Shown: positions 1 through 5,854 of the stretch, one piece after another | How positions within the stretch are numbered: the first letter of the stretch is position 1 | How the letters are laid out: the number at the start of each line of letters is the position of its first letter | From: Acidobacteriota bacterium | Lineage (GTDB): Bacteria > Acidobacteriota > Terriglobia > Terriglobales > Acidobacteriaceae | Direction of reading: 5' to 3' | Assembly (NCBI GenBank): GCA_021801945.1 | Contig: JAKABE010000137.1 | Location: 1 to 7,876 of the forward strand | DNA: 7,876 bases | The notes under the pieces: model-generated | Told to the model about the DNA's origin: nothing | Seen by the model: only the letters and a program-made list of their open reading frames with translations | Databases searched by the model: none | Position numbers and translations under genes: made by a program

Positions 1-294
1 CGTGCCAGACGGCTGCCCCATCTGAAGGAGGCGCGGCAATACGGATTATCTGAACTCGATGCAATATTGTGCGTGGTGCGCTCGCGCCGCTTGGAAGTCA
101 TATCCATTTCTAAGTTCTGTCTCATAGACATCGCCGAAGCGCAATGTCCGAGGTCCAGCCTTGCCTGGTCTGAGCTGTCGAGCCCACTTTCGAAGCTACG
201 TTCTCCACATACCAACGATAGGCCTCCTGCATTCCGGCGTCGAAATCGGTCGGCGCTGTCCATCCCAGCTCGGCCAGCCGGCTCACGTCCATAA
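1..294 (+). CDS. Possible 3' end of a plus-strand gene, YetF/DUF421-like C-terminus (weak)
   Basis: Frame 1 is open from the left edge of the window to a TAA at 292-294, so any gene here starts outside. Its first 35 or so residues contain the pattern L-K-E-A-R, then G-L-S-E-L-D, then a beta-rich stretch ending I-S-I-S-K. This resembles the cytoplasmic C-terminal domain of YetF/DUF421 membrane proteins, where a short helix with an EAR-like motif is followed by two strands ending in I-S-x-I. This is pattern recall, not an alignment. About 50 residues after that point look unstructured and arginine/serine-rich, and they lie antisense to the tail of the fucose synthase pseudogene, so the true end may be earlier or the frame may be accidental. 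If real, the gene converges on the sugar cluster and would mark its downstream border. Confidence 0.25.
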   Translation, partial: RARRLPHLKEARQYGLSELDAILCVVRSRRLEVISISKFCLIDIAEAQCPRSSLAWSELSSPLSKLRSPHTNDRPPAFRRRNRSALSIPARPAGSRP

Positions 295-1127
295 CTTTGC
301 GTGGCATTCCGTCGGGCTTTGTTCAATCGAACGTGAATTCACCCTTCCGGCCAATGATGCGTCCCAAGCTCTCCGCCAACTCCAGGATCGTCATCTCGCG
401 CCCGGTGCCCACATTCAAGAACATCTCGCCCGAGTAATTCTTCATTACGAAGACGCAGGCGCCGGCCAGGCCTTCGGAATAAGGAAATTCTCGCTTCGGC
501 GTGCCGCTCACCCATAACTCCACAGTAGGGCTGTGATTCATCTTAGCGGCGTAAATCTTCATCATCAGGGCCGCGATCACGTGGCCACTCTGTGCGTCGT
601 AGCGGTCGCCCGGACAGTAAAGGTTTGTTGGCATCACAGAGATGAAATCACAGCCATATTGGCGACGGTATGCAGTACACAGCTTTATGCCGGCTATCTT
701 AGCGATGGCATACCACTCATTGGTCGGCTCGAGCGCGCCGCTCAAGAGCATCTCCTCCCGCATCGGCTGGGGAGCCATGCGCGGATAAATGCAAGACGGC
801 CCAGAAACAGAAGCTTCTTGACGCTGGTCCGCCGGCCGGCCTCGATCACGTTACTGCTAATCGCCAAGTTGTCATAGAGAAACTCCGCCGGCCGCGTGGA
901 GTTCGCCAAAATGCCTCCGACGGTCGCGGCGGCCATAAACACCGCGTCGATTCGCTTCTCCGCCATCCAGGCGTTCACATCCGCCTGCCGCCGTAGAGCG
1001 AGATCGCTGCGCGCGGCCGTAACGATTTCGCAGCCCTCTCCTGCCAGCCGCGGGCGATGGCCGACCCTGCCATCCCACGATGCCCTGCAATCCAGACGCG
1101 CTTGCCTTCAAGATCAAGGTTGCTCAT
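122..1127 (-). pseudogene. fcl: GDP-L-fucose synthase pseudogene (two frameshifts, one nonsense codon)
   Basis: The intact enzyme is an NADPH-dependent SDR-family epimerase/reductase that converts GDP-4-keto-6-deoxy-D-mannose to GDP-L-fucose in the cytoplasm. Start ATG at 1125-1127 has a modest GAGAAG nine bases upstream. The N-terminus carries the nucleotide-binding G-H-R-G-M-A-G-S motif. The frame then slips near 1050-1051, where one base is missing between the Arg and Arg-Leu codons. The second frame carries A-A-A-T-V-G-G-I and slips again at 797-799, where one missing base destroys the first Ser codon of G-S-S-C-I-Y-P. The third frame carries N-E-W-Y-A-I-A-K (catalytic Tyr and Lys) and runs to an in-frame TGA at 323-325, then continues as T-K-P-D-G, P-R-K and M-D-V-S-R-L to a stop at 122-124. 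Restoring both bases gives about 335 codons, close to the usual 320 or so. Missense changes are also visible, such as Cys for Gly in N-L-Y-G-P-G-D. It follows galE after 90 bases. Sequencing error is the main alternative. Confidence 0.88.
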
Positions 1128-1217
1128 TGCAGCGTTCTTCTCAGATGCCGTTCCTTTCCCGGGGCTGCAAGCCTTCTGGTACCCCTTCCTGGTGGACGCC
1201 AAGATCTGAGAGCGGTG

Positions 1218-2252
1218 TCATCTCAACTTAGGTTGAGCCTCGACTGATTTGCGGTCAGCGGAGAGTTTCCTGGCCGCCTGCGTATGCCATGCCCATGCGG
1301 AAGCGACGATGGATTCCAGCGTGGACCGCCGCGGCCGCCAATTGAGGATTTGTTCCGCACGCCCGGGGTCGGCAATCAGAGCATCCGGATCGCCAGGCCG
1401 GCGCTCCGTCACACGATGGGGCACCTCGAGGCCGGTGACTCTCCGCGCGGCCTCGATGACCTCACGAACCGTGTAGCCATGTCCGGTGCCCAGATTGAGG
1501 GCCGTCGAGGCGCCTCCCTTCAACAGATACTCGAGAGCCGCAACATGAGCATCCGCCAGGTCGGTCACGTGGATGTAATCCCGCACGCAGGTTCCGTCGC
1601 GGGTTGGATAATCACTACCGTAGACAGCCACTGCCTTGCCCGTCAGCACAGCCTGCAGCACAAGCGGCACCAAGTGAGTCTCCGGCTGATGGACTTCACC
1701 GAGCTGGCCTTCGGGGTCCGCCCCGGCGGCATTGAAGTACCGCAATGCTGCCCAGGTGATTCCATGTGCCGCGCCGTACCAGCGCAAAGCCCGTTCGATG
1801 ACGAGCTTCGTCTCGCCGTATGGATTGATAGGAGATTGTGGGGCCTCTTCGCTGATTGGCACACGCTCGGGAATGCCATAGGTGGCGGCGCTCGACGAAA
1901 AGACCACGTGGCGCACACCGGTCTCGATGACAGCATCAAAAAGACTCAGCGATCCAAGAACATTATTGTTGAAATAACGCTCTGGATGGGCCACGGATTC
2001 GCCGACATAGGTAAAGGCGGCGAAATGCATGATTGCCTGGATCTCATAGTCGCGGATGACCGCAATCAGTTTGCTGCGATCTCCAATATCGCCCTCGACG
2101 AGCGGCCCCCACTGGACCGCCCAACGGTGCCCATAGACCAGGTTGTCGTAGGTGACTGGCACAAAGCCGTTCGCGGCCAATGCCTTGGCGGCATGACTGC
2201 CAATATATCCGGCACCGCCGGTTACCAGAATGTGTTTGCCCGTTTCAGACAT
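1218..2252 (-). CDS. galE: UDP-glucose 4-epimerase
   Basis: This enzyme interconverts UDP-glucose and UDP-galactose (in some family members also the N-acetylated forms) in the cytoplasm, using tightly bound NAD, and supplies galactosyl donors for glycan synthesis. The 344-residue product has the usual family length. It shows the Rossmann motif T-G-G-A-G-Y-I-G at residues 11-18, Y-D-N-L at 35-38, G-D-I at 54-56, H-F-A-A at 76-79, S-S-S-A-A-T-Y-G at 119-126 with the catalytic Ser near 121, the catalytic pair Tyr145 and Lys149 in Y-G-E-T-K, and R-Y-F-N-A-A-G at 171-177. C-terminal motifs R-D-Y-I-H-V-x-D and L-N-L-G-T-G are also present. The ATG at 2250-2252 matches the family N-terminus, although no strong ribosome binding site lies at the normal distance; an AAAGG sits about 20 bases upstream. 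It is preceded by 341 non-coding bases, so it probably has its own promoter, and it may have been cotranscribed with the fucose synthase pseudogene 90 bases downstream. Confidence 0.97.
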   Translation of the reverse strand: MSETGKHILVTGGAGYIGSHAAKALAANGFVPVTYDNLVYGHRWAVQWGPLVEGDIGDRSKLIAVIRDYEIQAIMHFAAFTYVGESVAHPERYFNNNVLGSLSLFDAVIETGVRHVVFSSSAATYGIPERVPISEEAPQSPINPYGETKLVIERALRWYGAAHGITWAALRYFNAAGADPEGQLGEVHQPETHLVPLVLQAVLTGKAVAVYGSDYPTRDGTCVRDYIHVTDLADAHVAALEYLLKGGASTALNLGTGHGYTVREVIEAARRVTGLEVPHRVTERRPGDPDALIADPGRAEQILNWRPRRSTLESIVASAWAWHTQAARKLSADRKSVEAQPKLR

Positions 2253-2593
2253 AGTTTGTGCTATTCACGTAACCTTTCTGTATCTGGCGGATTAGCAAGC
2301 TTTAGAATCCGCGATTTGGTGCGCTGTAATTTTTGGCGACGCCGAGGCTGTCACATCGCGCGATCATTGTGGCCCCCGGGCGTTCACCCCGACTTGTAGG
2401 TTCGTGAGGACTGTAGATGAAGGCAGTTTGTAGGCTTGCCCATTCCTCCCGGTCGAGTGCCACGATGAAGATATGCCTCCGTACCCTCGCTAAAGAATTG
2501 CAAGCCGCAGACAGGCGAGCAAGAACCCCACTTTCTGTTGGCCACGTACCGACTGCCTCGCGGTTAGTGTAGATTTCCGCCCAGGCCTAGCCA
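2253..2593. other. Non-coding stretch between lipoprotein gene and galE
   Basis: These 341 bases hold no convincing gene on either strand. On the minus strand only tiny frames of about 20 codons occur, without known similarity. A good sigma-70 promoter for galE is not evident: a GTGACA hexamer around 2352 has no matching -10 element at normal spacing. No stem followed by a T-run was found after the lipoprotein stop. The only structure noticed is the pentamer TGTAG on the plus strand at 2395, 2412 and 2429, each 17 bases apart, with a fourth copy at 2568. The region must contain the galE leader and probably its promoter, but I cannot place it. Confidence 0.6.
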
Positions 2594-3577
2594 TCATTGA
2601 CTCTCCAGCGTGCCGTTTTGGTTCCCTGGGGCATCACTCTGGCTGCCAAAGGCCCCATTCAGGGTTCCCTTGGCACCGGTGTGAGATCGGCTCGACTTGA
2701 GTCCCCACTGCGTTGCCAGACGGGACTTAGCTGAGCGCGTATGGAAATTCGTTTCGTAACCCATTCGACTTGACATGGGGCCGTGCCGAATGTGCTGTCC
2801 CTGAAACCCGCCCCCAAACGGCTCCGCGCCAAAAGGTCCGGGAAGGCTTCCGCCACTACCTCCAGCAAATCCAAAGCGCGCCCCTTGAAAAGAAGGCCGA
2901 CGTAGCCCGGCGGCTCGTGCGGAACTAAGAGGAGGTAGAGAAAATAAGGTGGGAGACGTAAATAAACTCCCTCCGCTCGAAACGGCACTCGTGCCACCCG
3001 CGGAAGGACGGACCATTGCACGAGAACCCGGATGAGCTACCCAGATTCCGCCCTCCTGAAGAGATAATCCGAAGCTGCGTTGTCCCGCCACCCAACTCGC
3101 CGGCTGTGCAGCTGCGAAGGCTCCAGGTCCCACGGCTAGAACCGTTCCCTGTGCTGGTGCACTGATCCCGGTTCCCGTTGCCGAGCTTATCCCCGGTACT
3201 GAGCCAACGGCCATCTGTCGCGTCATCGAGTTTGTTTCCCGCATCGAGCTGGGGCCCAAGGGTCCGGGAACCGAACTCGTTCCCCGCGGCGAGCCGAAGG
3301 CCCGCGCACCCGCTCTCCAGGTCGATGAATTCACCCCCCCGAAACTCCCCACTCCTGCCTTGAAATACCGGCTCGCTCCCATCCAACTGGACGCCCCACC
3401 CGATCCAACCGTCGGCCTTGCCGTTCTTCCGCGCGCCGCCACGCCCTGACTCGAAGCCTCGGCGCCGGTGCTGACCGAAGGCCCGCTCTGCTGTGCTTTT
3501 ACTGCTTGGCATCCCATCAAGCAGACTGTCGTCAACAGAGCAATGCAGAGAAACTTGAACCTGGCGCAAGGGTTCAT
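2594..3577 (-). CDS. Predicted Gly/Ser/Ala-rich lipoprotein with W-x-[AG]-[AG]-x-R-x-F repeats, function unknown
   Basis: I do not recognise a family. The 327-residue product starts with a short charged N-terminus, a hydrophobic core and a lipobox-like L-M-G-C at residues 20-23, so it is probably exported and lipid-anchored at Cys23; cleavage after V-K-A at residue 28 by signal peptidase I is an alternative. The mature part has no cysteine and is rich in Gly, Ser and Ala. Three degenerate copies of [ST]-W-x-[AG]-[AG]-x-R-x-F occur at residues 64-72, 86-94 and 161-169. Residues 235-260 are Gly/Phe-rich and residues 261-303 are His/Arg/Lys-rich. The frame is open far upstream, but the ATG at 3575-3577 is chosen because the signal sequence begins there and a GAGGAG site precedes it. 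Its place between glycan genes suggests a cell-surface or matrix protein, which is inference. Third-position G+C is not high in the Gly-rich part, so coding status is likely rather than certain. Confidence 0.62.
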   Translation of the reverse strand: MNPCARFKFLCIALLTTVCLMGCQAVKAQQSGPSVSTGAEASSQGVAARGRTARPTVGSGGASSWMGASRYFKAGVGSFGGVNSSTWRAGARAFGSPRGTSSVPGPLGPSSMRETNSMTRQMAVGSVPGISSATGTGISAPAQGTVLAVGPGAFAAAQPASWVAGQRSFGLSLQEGGIWVAHPGSRAMVRPSAGGTSAVSSGGSLFTSPTLFSLPPLSSARAAGLRRPSFQGARFGFAGGSGGSLPGPFGAEPFGGGFQGQHIRHGPMSSRMGYETNFHTRSAKSRLATQWGLKSSRSHTGAKGTLNGAFGSQSDAPGNQNGTLESQ

Positions 3578-3588
3578 CGCGTGGTATT

Positions 3589-3594
3589 CTCCTC
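3589..3594 (-). promoter_or_regulatory. Ribosome binding site of the lipoprotein gene (GAGGAG)
   Basis: The minus strand reads GAGGAG here, 11 bases before the ATG at 3575-3577. It decides the start, since the same frame stays open for 137 codons further upstream into the GT26 gene with no signal sequence at any earlier methionine. Confidence 0.65.
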
Positions 3595-3660
3595 GGTCAA
3601 AGCAATCATCACAAGCCTGCCCCCGGGCTGCGCACATCATCCCTGCAAGGTGCCCAGTCC

Positions 3661-3709
3661 GCATCCATAACCTTATATGCATGCTCTTCCATTCTGACTG
3701 AATGGATGC
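3661..3709. repeat. Nested inverted repeats GCATCCAT/ATGGATGC and TCCATTC/GAATGGA
   Basis: An 8-base perfect inverted repeat has arms at 3661-3668 (GCATCCAT) and 3702-3709 (ATGGATGC). It encloses the 7-base repeat at 3688-3706 and the overlapping palindromes ATGCAT and GCATGC at 3677-3684. More TGCA words follow at 3707, 3714 and 3723. The cluster lies wholly in the 209-base gap between the GT26 gene and the lipoprotein gene, where a regulator site is plausible. Confidence 0.6.
3672..3706 (-). promoter_or_regulatory. Candidate promoter with overlapping inverted repeat, upstream of the lipoprotein gene
   Basis: On the minus strand TATAAG at 3672-3677 matches five of six bases of a sigma-70 -10 element. 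Seventeen bases upstream, at 3695-3700, CAGTCA is a poor -35 (three of six). The -35 position lies inside a perfect 7-base inverted repeat, TCCATTC (3688-3694) and GAATGGA (3700-3706) with a 5-base loop, which could be an operator for a dimeric regulator. The hairpin alone is not followed by a T-run and so is not a terminator. Assignment is by pattern only; group-specific promoters may look different. Confidence 0.3.
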
Positions 3710-3786
3710 AGATTTGCACCCTTGCATTTCCAATCTCCTGCCAATGGAGCAGGACAAACCGGATATTCCCTGCCGCAGCGCAAACC

Positions 3787-4566
3787 TCAGCCGGATTCTT
3801 CCTGGTTGGACACTATGGCCGCCGCTGCAGCCGGGCATTCGCTGCGATAGCGCAAGATGAGCGGTAACAGCGTGCGCGCAGACCAATAGCGGGGAACATA
3901 GCGTAGCGGCGACGAAACGCAGCGGAACAACCAGCCCAGATAGAACCGGTCGGCCCACATCGGAATCCGCACTTGGTCGCCACTGCAAAAAGCAATGGCT
4001 GCGCCAATGCAGTGGATGGCCGGCAGGTAATCCAGGTTTCGCTTGAGATACAACCCCAGCCGTTCCTGCACTCCGCCGCCCAGAGTCACTACCACATGCT
4101 TCGGACGTAAGGCCGAGACTCTTTCCACAAGAACCTCATCGCGGATTTCGGCGCCGTACAGCGGAGCCTCGTAGATATGGCTGGGAGGAACGAAGATATC
4201 CTGAGATGCCAACCATCGCAGGTTCGCACTTGTGCTCTTGGGCCCGGCCATTATCCAAAGCGTGTTGCCAGCTCGCCGCACGTCTTCACGCTTGAGCAGT
4301 TCGCCGAGATACTCCAGACCGGAAACGCGCTGGATCGAGTCCCGCTCCAGCAGATTCCAGACCATCACCATGAAGGCCGAATCCGTGATGGCCACATCGG
4401 CGCCCTGCAGCGCCTCCCGGTATGCGGCATTCGAAGCCAGATCCTTCAAGGCGGGGGCTGCCGGAACCACAAGCAGCCCGCCATCCAGCATCCGCTCCAC
4501 TACGCTTTCAACGTTGCCGACATGAAAGGTCAGGCCCAGGATCTTGCGCTTTTCGCCTTCTCCCAT
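3787..4566 (-). CDS. WecG/TagA/CpsF-family (GT26) glycosyltransferase
   Basis: Family members transfer a sugar, often an N-acetylmannosamine derivative or a hexose, from a nucleotide donor to a polyprenyl-diphosphate-linked acceptor at the inner face of the membrane. The 259-residue product has typical length. It carries A-D-V-A-I-T-D-S at residues 56-63 with the probable catalytic Asp62, R-V-S-G at 80-83 (family R-V-T-G), L-G-G-G-V-Q-E at 162-168 with conserved Gln167 and Glu168, G-A-A-I-A-F-C-S-G-D at 188-197, and the C-terminal P-M-W-A-D-R, L-G-W-L-F-R and P-x-R-Y stretch at 202-227 thought to bind the membrane. Oddly, the usual T-P-N segment near residue 36 reads P-A-A-P, so the conserved Asn is absent. 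GGGAGG seven bases before the ATG supports the start. It lies 44 bases after the 3,5-epimerase gene and probably shares its transcript. The acceptor and the sugar cannot be read from sequence. Confidence 0.87.
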   Translation of the reverse strand: MGEGEKRKILGLTFHVGNVESVVERMLDGGLLVVPAAPALKDLASNAAYREALQGADVAITDSAFMVMVWNLLERDSIQRVSGLEYLGELLKREDVRRAGNTLWIMAGPKSTSANLRWLASQDIFVPPSHIYEAPLYGAEIRDEVLVERVSALRPKHVVVTLGGGVQERLGLYLKRNLDYLPAIHCIGAAIAFCSGDQVRIPMWADRFYLGWLFRCVSSPLRYVPRYWSARTLLPLILRYRSECPAAAAAIVSNQEESG

Positions 4567-4573
4567 CCTTCCA

Positions 4574-4579
4574 CCTCCC
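4574..4579 (-). promoter_or_regulatory. Ribosome binding site of the GT26 gene (GGGAGG)
   Basis: The minus strand reads GGGAGG seven bases before the ATG at 4564-4566, a strong Shine-Dalgarno match within the 44-base gap after the epimerase gene. It fixes the start of the glycosyltransferase. Confidence 0.7.
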
Positions 4580-4610
4580 GGCCATCTCCGAGCTCACTCA
4601 AGGGGACTGT

Positions 4611-5606
4611 TCATCCGCGCGCATGGGCTAGCGCCGGCATCTGGCTCTCGATCCACTCGTAGGTCTTTGCCAGCCCATCGCGCAATCTGATCGAAGGCTC
4701 CCATCCCAGCTCCTTGAAGATCATCGTGTTGTCGCTGTTGCGGCCGTTCACGCCCTTGGGAGCATCCAGCTTGTAGCTCCGCTCGAGTTGCACGCCTGCG
4801 ATCTCCTCGACGATGTCCACCAGCTGGTTGATGGTCACCAACTCGCTCGATCCAAGATTGATCGGATAATCGATGTCGCTCTCGGTGATGGCCACCGTGC
4901 CCTTCAGGCAGTCGTCAATGTACATAAAACTGCGCGTCTGGTGGCCGTCGCCCCAGATCTCGATCGCGCGCTTGCCCGATCTCTTCGCCTCAATCACTTT
5001 GCGGCAGATCGCCGCAGGGGCCTTTTCTCTGCCGCCATCCCAGGTGCCGAAGGGACCGTAGACGTTGTGGTAGCGCGCCACGCGGCACACCAACCCGAAA
5101 TCCTCCTCGAAGTGGCGGCACATGCGCTCACTAAACAACTTCTCCCAGCCGTAACCATCCTCGGGAAACGCGGGATATGCATCCTCCTCCTTCAGCGGAA
5201 CGGCCGCCGTGCTCTTTTGCTTCTCGCCGTTGTAAACGCACGCCGACGACGAATAGAAGAAGCGCTTTACACCGCTGTCGCGCGCCGCCAGCAGCATATG
5301 GGTAGTCGTGAGCACGCTCAGCATGCATAGTGCCTTGTTATTCTCGATGAAACCCATCCCGCCCATGTCTGCGGCAAGCTGAAACACCACATCCACGCCC
5401 TGCGCGGCCCGGTAGCAGCTCTCCTTCTCCTTCAGGTCCAGAATTAGATTTTCCGCGCTGCTAGAAACCTGGTGCCACTCCTGCAGCGGCTTGACGTCGA
5501 CACCGCGCACAAAATCCGCGCCCAGCGCCTGGAGGCGCTTCACCAGGTGGCCACCGATAAATCCGCCCGCGCCGCATACGACAATTCTTTTACCCTTAAC
5601 ATTCAT
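4611..5606 (-). CDS. GDP-mannose 3,5-epimerase-like NAD-dependent epimerase
   Basis: The product (331 residues) resembles plant GDP-mannose 3,5-epimerase, which converts GDP-D-mannose to GDP-L-galactose and some GDP-L-gulose through bound NAD. Visible motifs are the Rossmann G-A-G-G-F-I-G at 12-18, L-A-A-D-M-G-G-M-G-F-I at 77-87, S-S-S-A-C-V-Y at 119-125 with Cys123 as acid/base, Tyr152 and Lys156 in Y-G-W-E-K, Y-G-P-F-G-T-W at 183-189, G-G-R-E-K-A-P-A-A at 191-199 with Lys195 as second acid/base, Q-T-R-S-F at 223-227 and G-R-N-S-D-N at 288-293. The D-M-G-G-M-G-F and G-R-E-K-A-P-A-A signatures separate this group from ordinary dTDP-glucose dehydratases and GalE. The frame is open 39 codons further upstream, but the ATG at 5604-5606 is preferred because the Rossmann fold begins there and an AAAGAGG precedes it. 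It heads a likely two-gene unit with the GT26 gene. The plant enzyme makes an ascorbate precursor; here the product most likely feeds a polysaccharide. Confidence 0.9.
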   Translation of the reverse strand: MNVKGKRIVVCGAGGFIGGHLVKRLQALGADFVRGVDVKPLQEWHQVSSSAENLILDLKEKESCYRAAQGVDVVFQLAADMGGMGFIENNKALCMLSVLTTTHMLLAARDSGVKRFFYSSSACVYNGEKQKSTAAVPLKEEDAYPAFPEDGYGWEKLFSERMCRHFEEDFGLVCRVARYHNVYGPFGTWDGGREKAPAAICRKVIEAKRSGKRAIEIWGDGHQTRSFMYIDDCLKGTVAITESDIDYPINLGSSELVTINQLVDIVEEIAGVQLERSYKLDAPKGVNGRNSDNTMIFKELGWEPSIRLRDGLAKTYEWIESQMPALAHARG

Positions 5607-5613
5607 CCTGAAA

Positions 5614-5620
5614 CCTCTTT
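5614..5620 (-). promoter_or_regulatory. Ribosome binding site of the GDP-mannose 3,5-epimerase gene (AAAGAGG)
   Basis: The minus strand reads AAAGAGG seven bases before the ATG at 5604-5606. It decides between this start and in-frame methionines up to 39 codons upstream, none of which belongs to the conserved protein. Confidence 0.65.
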
Positions 5621-5739
5621 CCGCCGGAGTCCAATGCCCACGCGAGCACACCGGCTGTTTGGGGACTGCTCCGCATCCCCTATTCATGAGGGTACCGGAT
5701 CGCATGGATTCGGCAGAAAACAACGATCAGTGGATATCA

Positions 5740-5769
5740 AGCATAAGGTCATACTTCGATCGCAGACAA
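5740..5769 (-). promoter_or_regulatory. Candidate sigma-70 promoter before the GDP-mannose 3,5-epimerase gene
   Basis: In the 248-base gap after the GT4 gene the minus strand has TTGTCT at 5764-5769 (four of six to TTGACA) and, 18 bases on, TATGCT at 5740-5745 (four of six to TATAAT). This would leave a leader of about 130 bases before the ATG at 5606. The gap is the longest inside the run from flippase to GT26, which makes a fresh promoter reasonable, but the match is weak. Confidence 0.3.
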
Positions 5770-5854
5770 TAAAAGGGAACGATCTCTGGGATCTTTCGCG
5801 GTAGCAAAGGTAATCGGCTTGCGTTACCTCCGGTAGAAGGTCTCTAACTCCGGA

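Noticed and set aside
323..325. In-frame TGA in the fucose synthase as a selenocysteine codon
   Set aside because: The aligned position in the family is an ordinary residue before K-P-D-G, not a catalytic Cys; two frameshifts in the same gene make simple decay far more likely.
797..1052. Programmed ribosomal frameshifting in the fucose synthase
   Set aside because: Neither slip site has a homopolymer slippery run, two shifts plus a stop would be needed, and the family shows no such mechanism.
1222..1237. Hairpin CTCAAC-TTAG-GTTGAG at the end of galE as a terminator
   Set aside because: The 6-base stem lies within the last codons of galE and is not followed by a T-run on the minus strand.
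1284..2399. 371-codon plus-strand open frame antisense to galE
   Set aside because: It lies over a clear galE, has no recognisable motifs and is explained by codon bias of the real gene on the other strand.
2659..3021. Alternative minus-strand frame inside the lipoprotein gene with higher third-position G+C
   Set aside because: Gly-rich coding (GGN) puts G in the third position of the shifted frame, which explains the bias; the frame has no signal sequence, motif or good ribosome binding site.
2925..3569. 214-codon minus-strand frame overlapping the lipoprotein gene
   Set aside because: It begins eight bases inside the lipoprotein gene without its own binding site and shows only composition echoes of the repeats in the chosen frame.
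3737..3753. CCTGC/GCAGG stem after the GT26 stop as a terminator
   Set aside because: Only five base pairs with a 7-base loop and no T-run follows on the minus strand.
3578..3988. Upstream extension of the lipoprotein frame by 137 codons
   Set aside because: It would overlap the end of the GT26 gene, place the signal sequence inside the protein and ignore the GAGGAG site before 3577.
5808..5829. AGGTAA/TTACCT inverted repeat after the GT4 gene as a terminator
   Set aside because: A six-pair AT-rich stem with a 10-base loop and no proper T-run; too weak to call.
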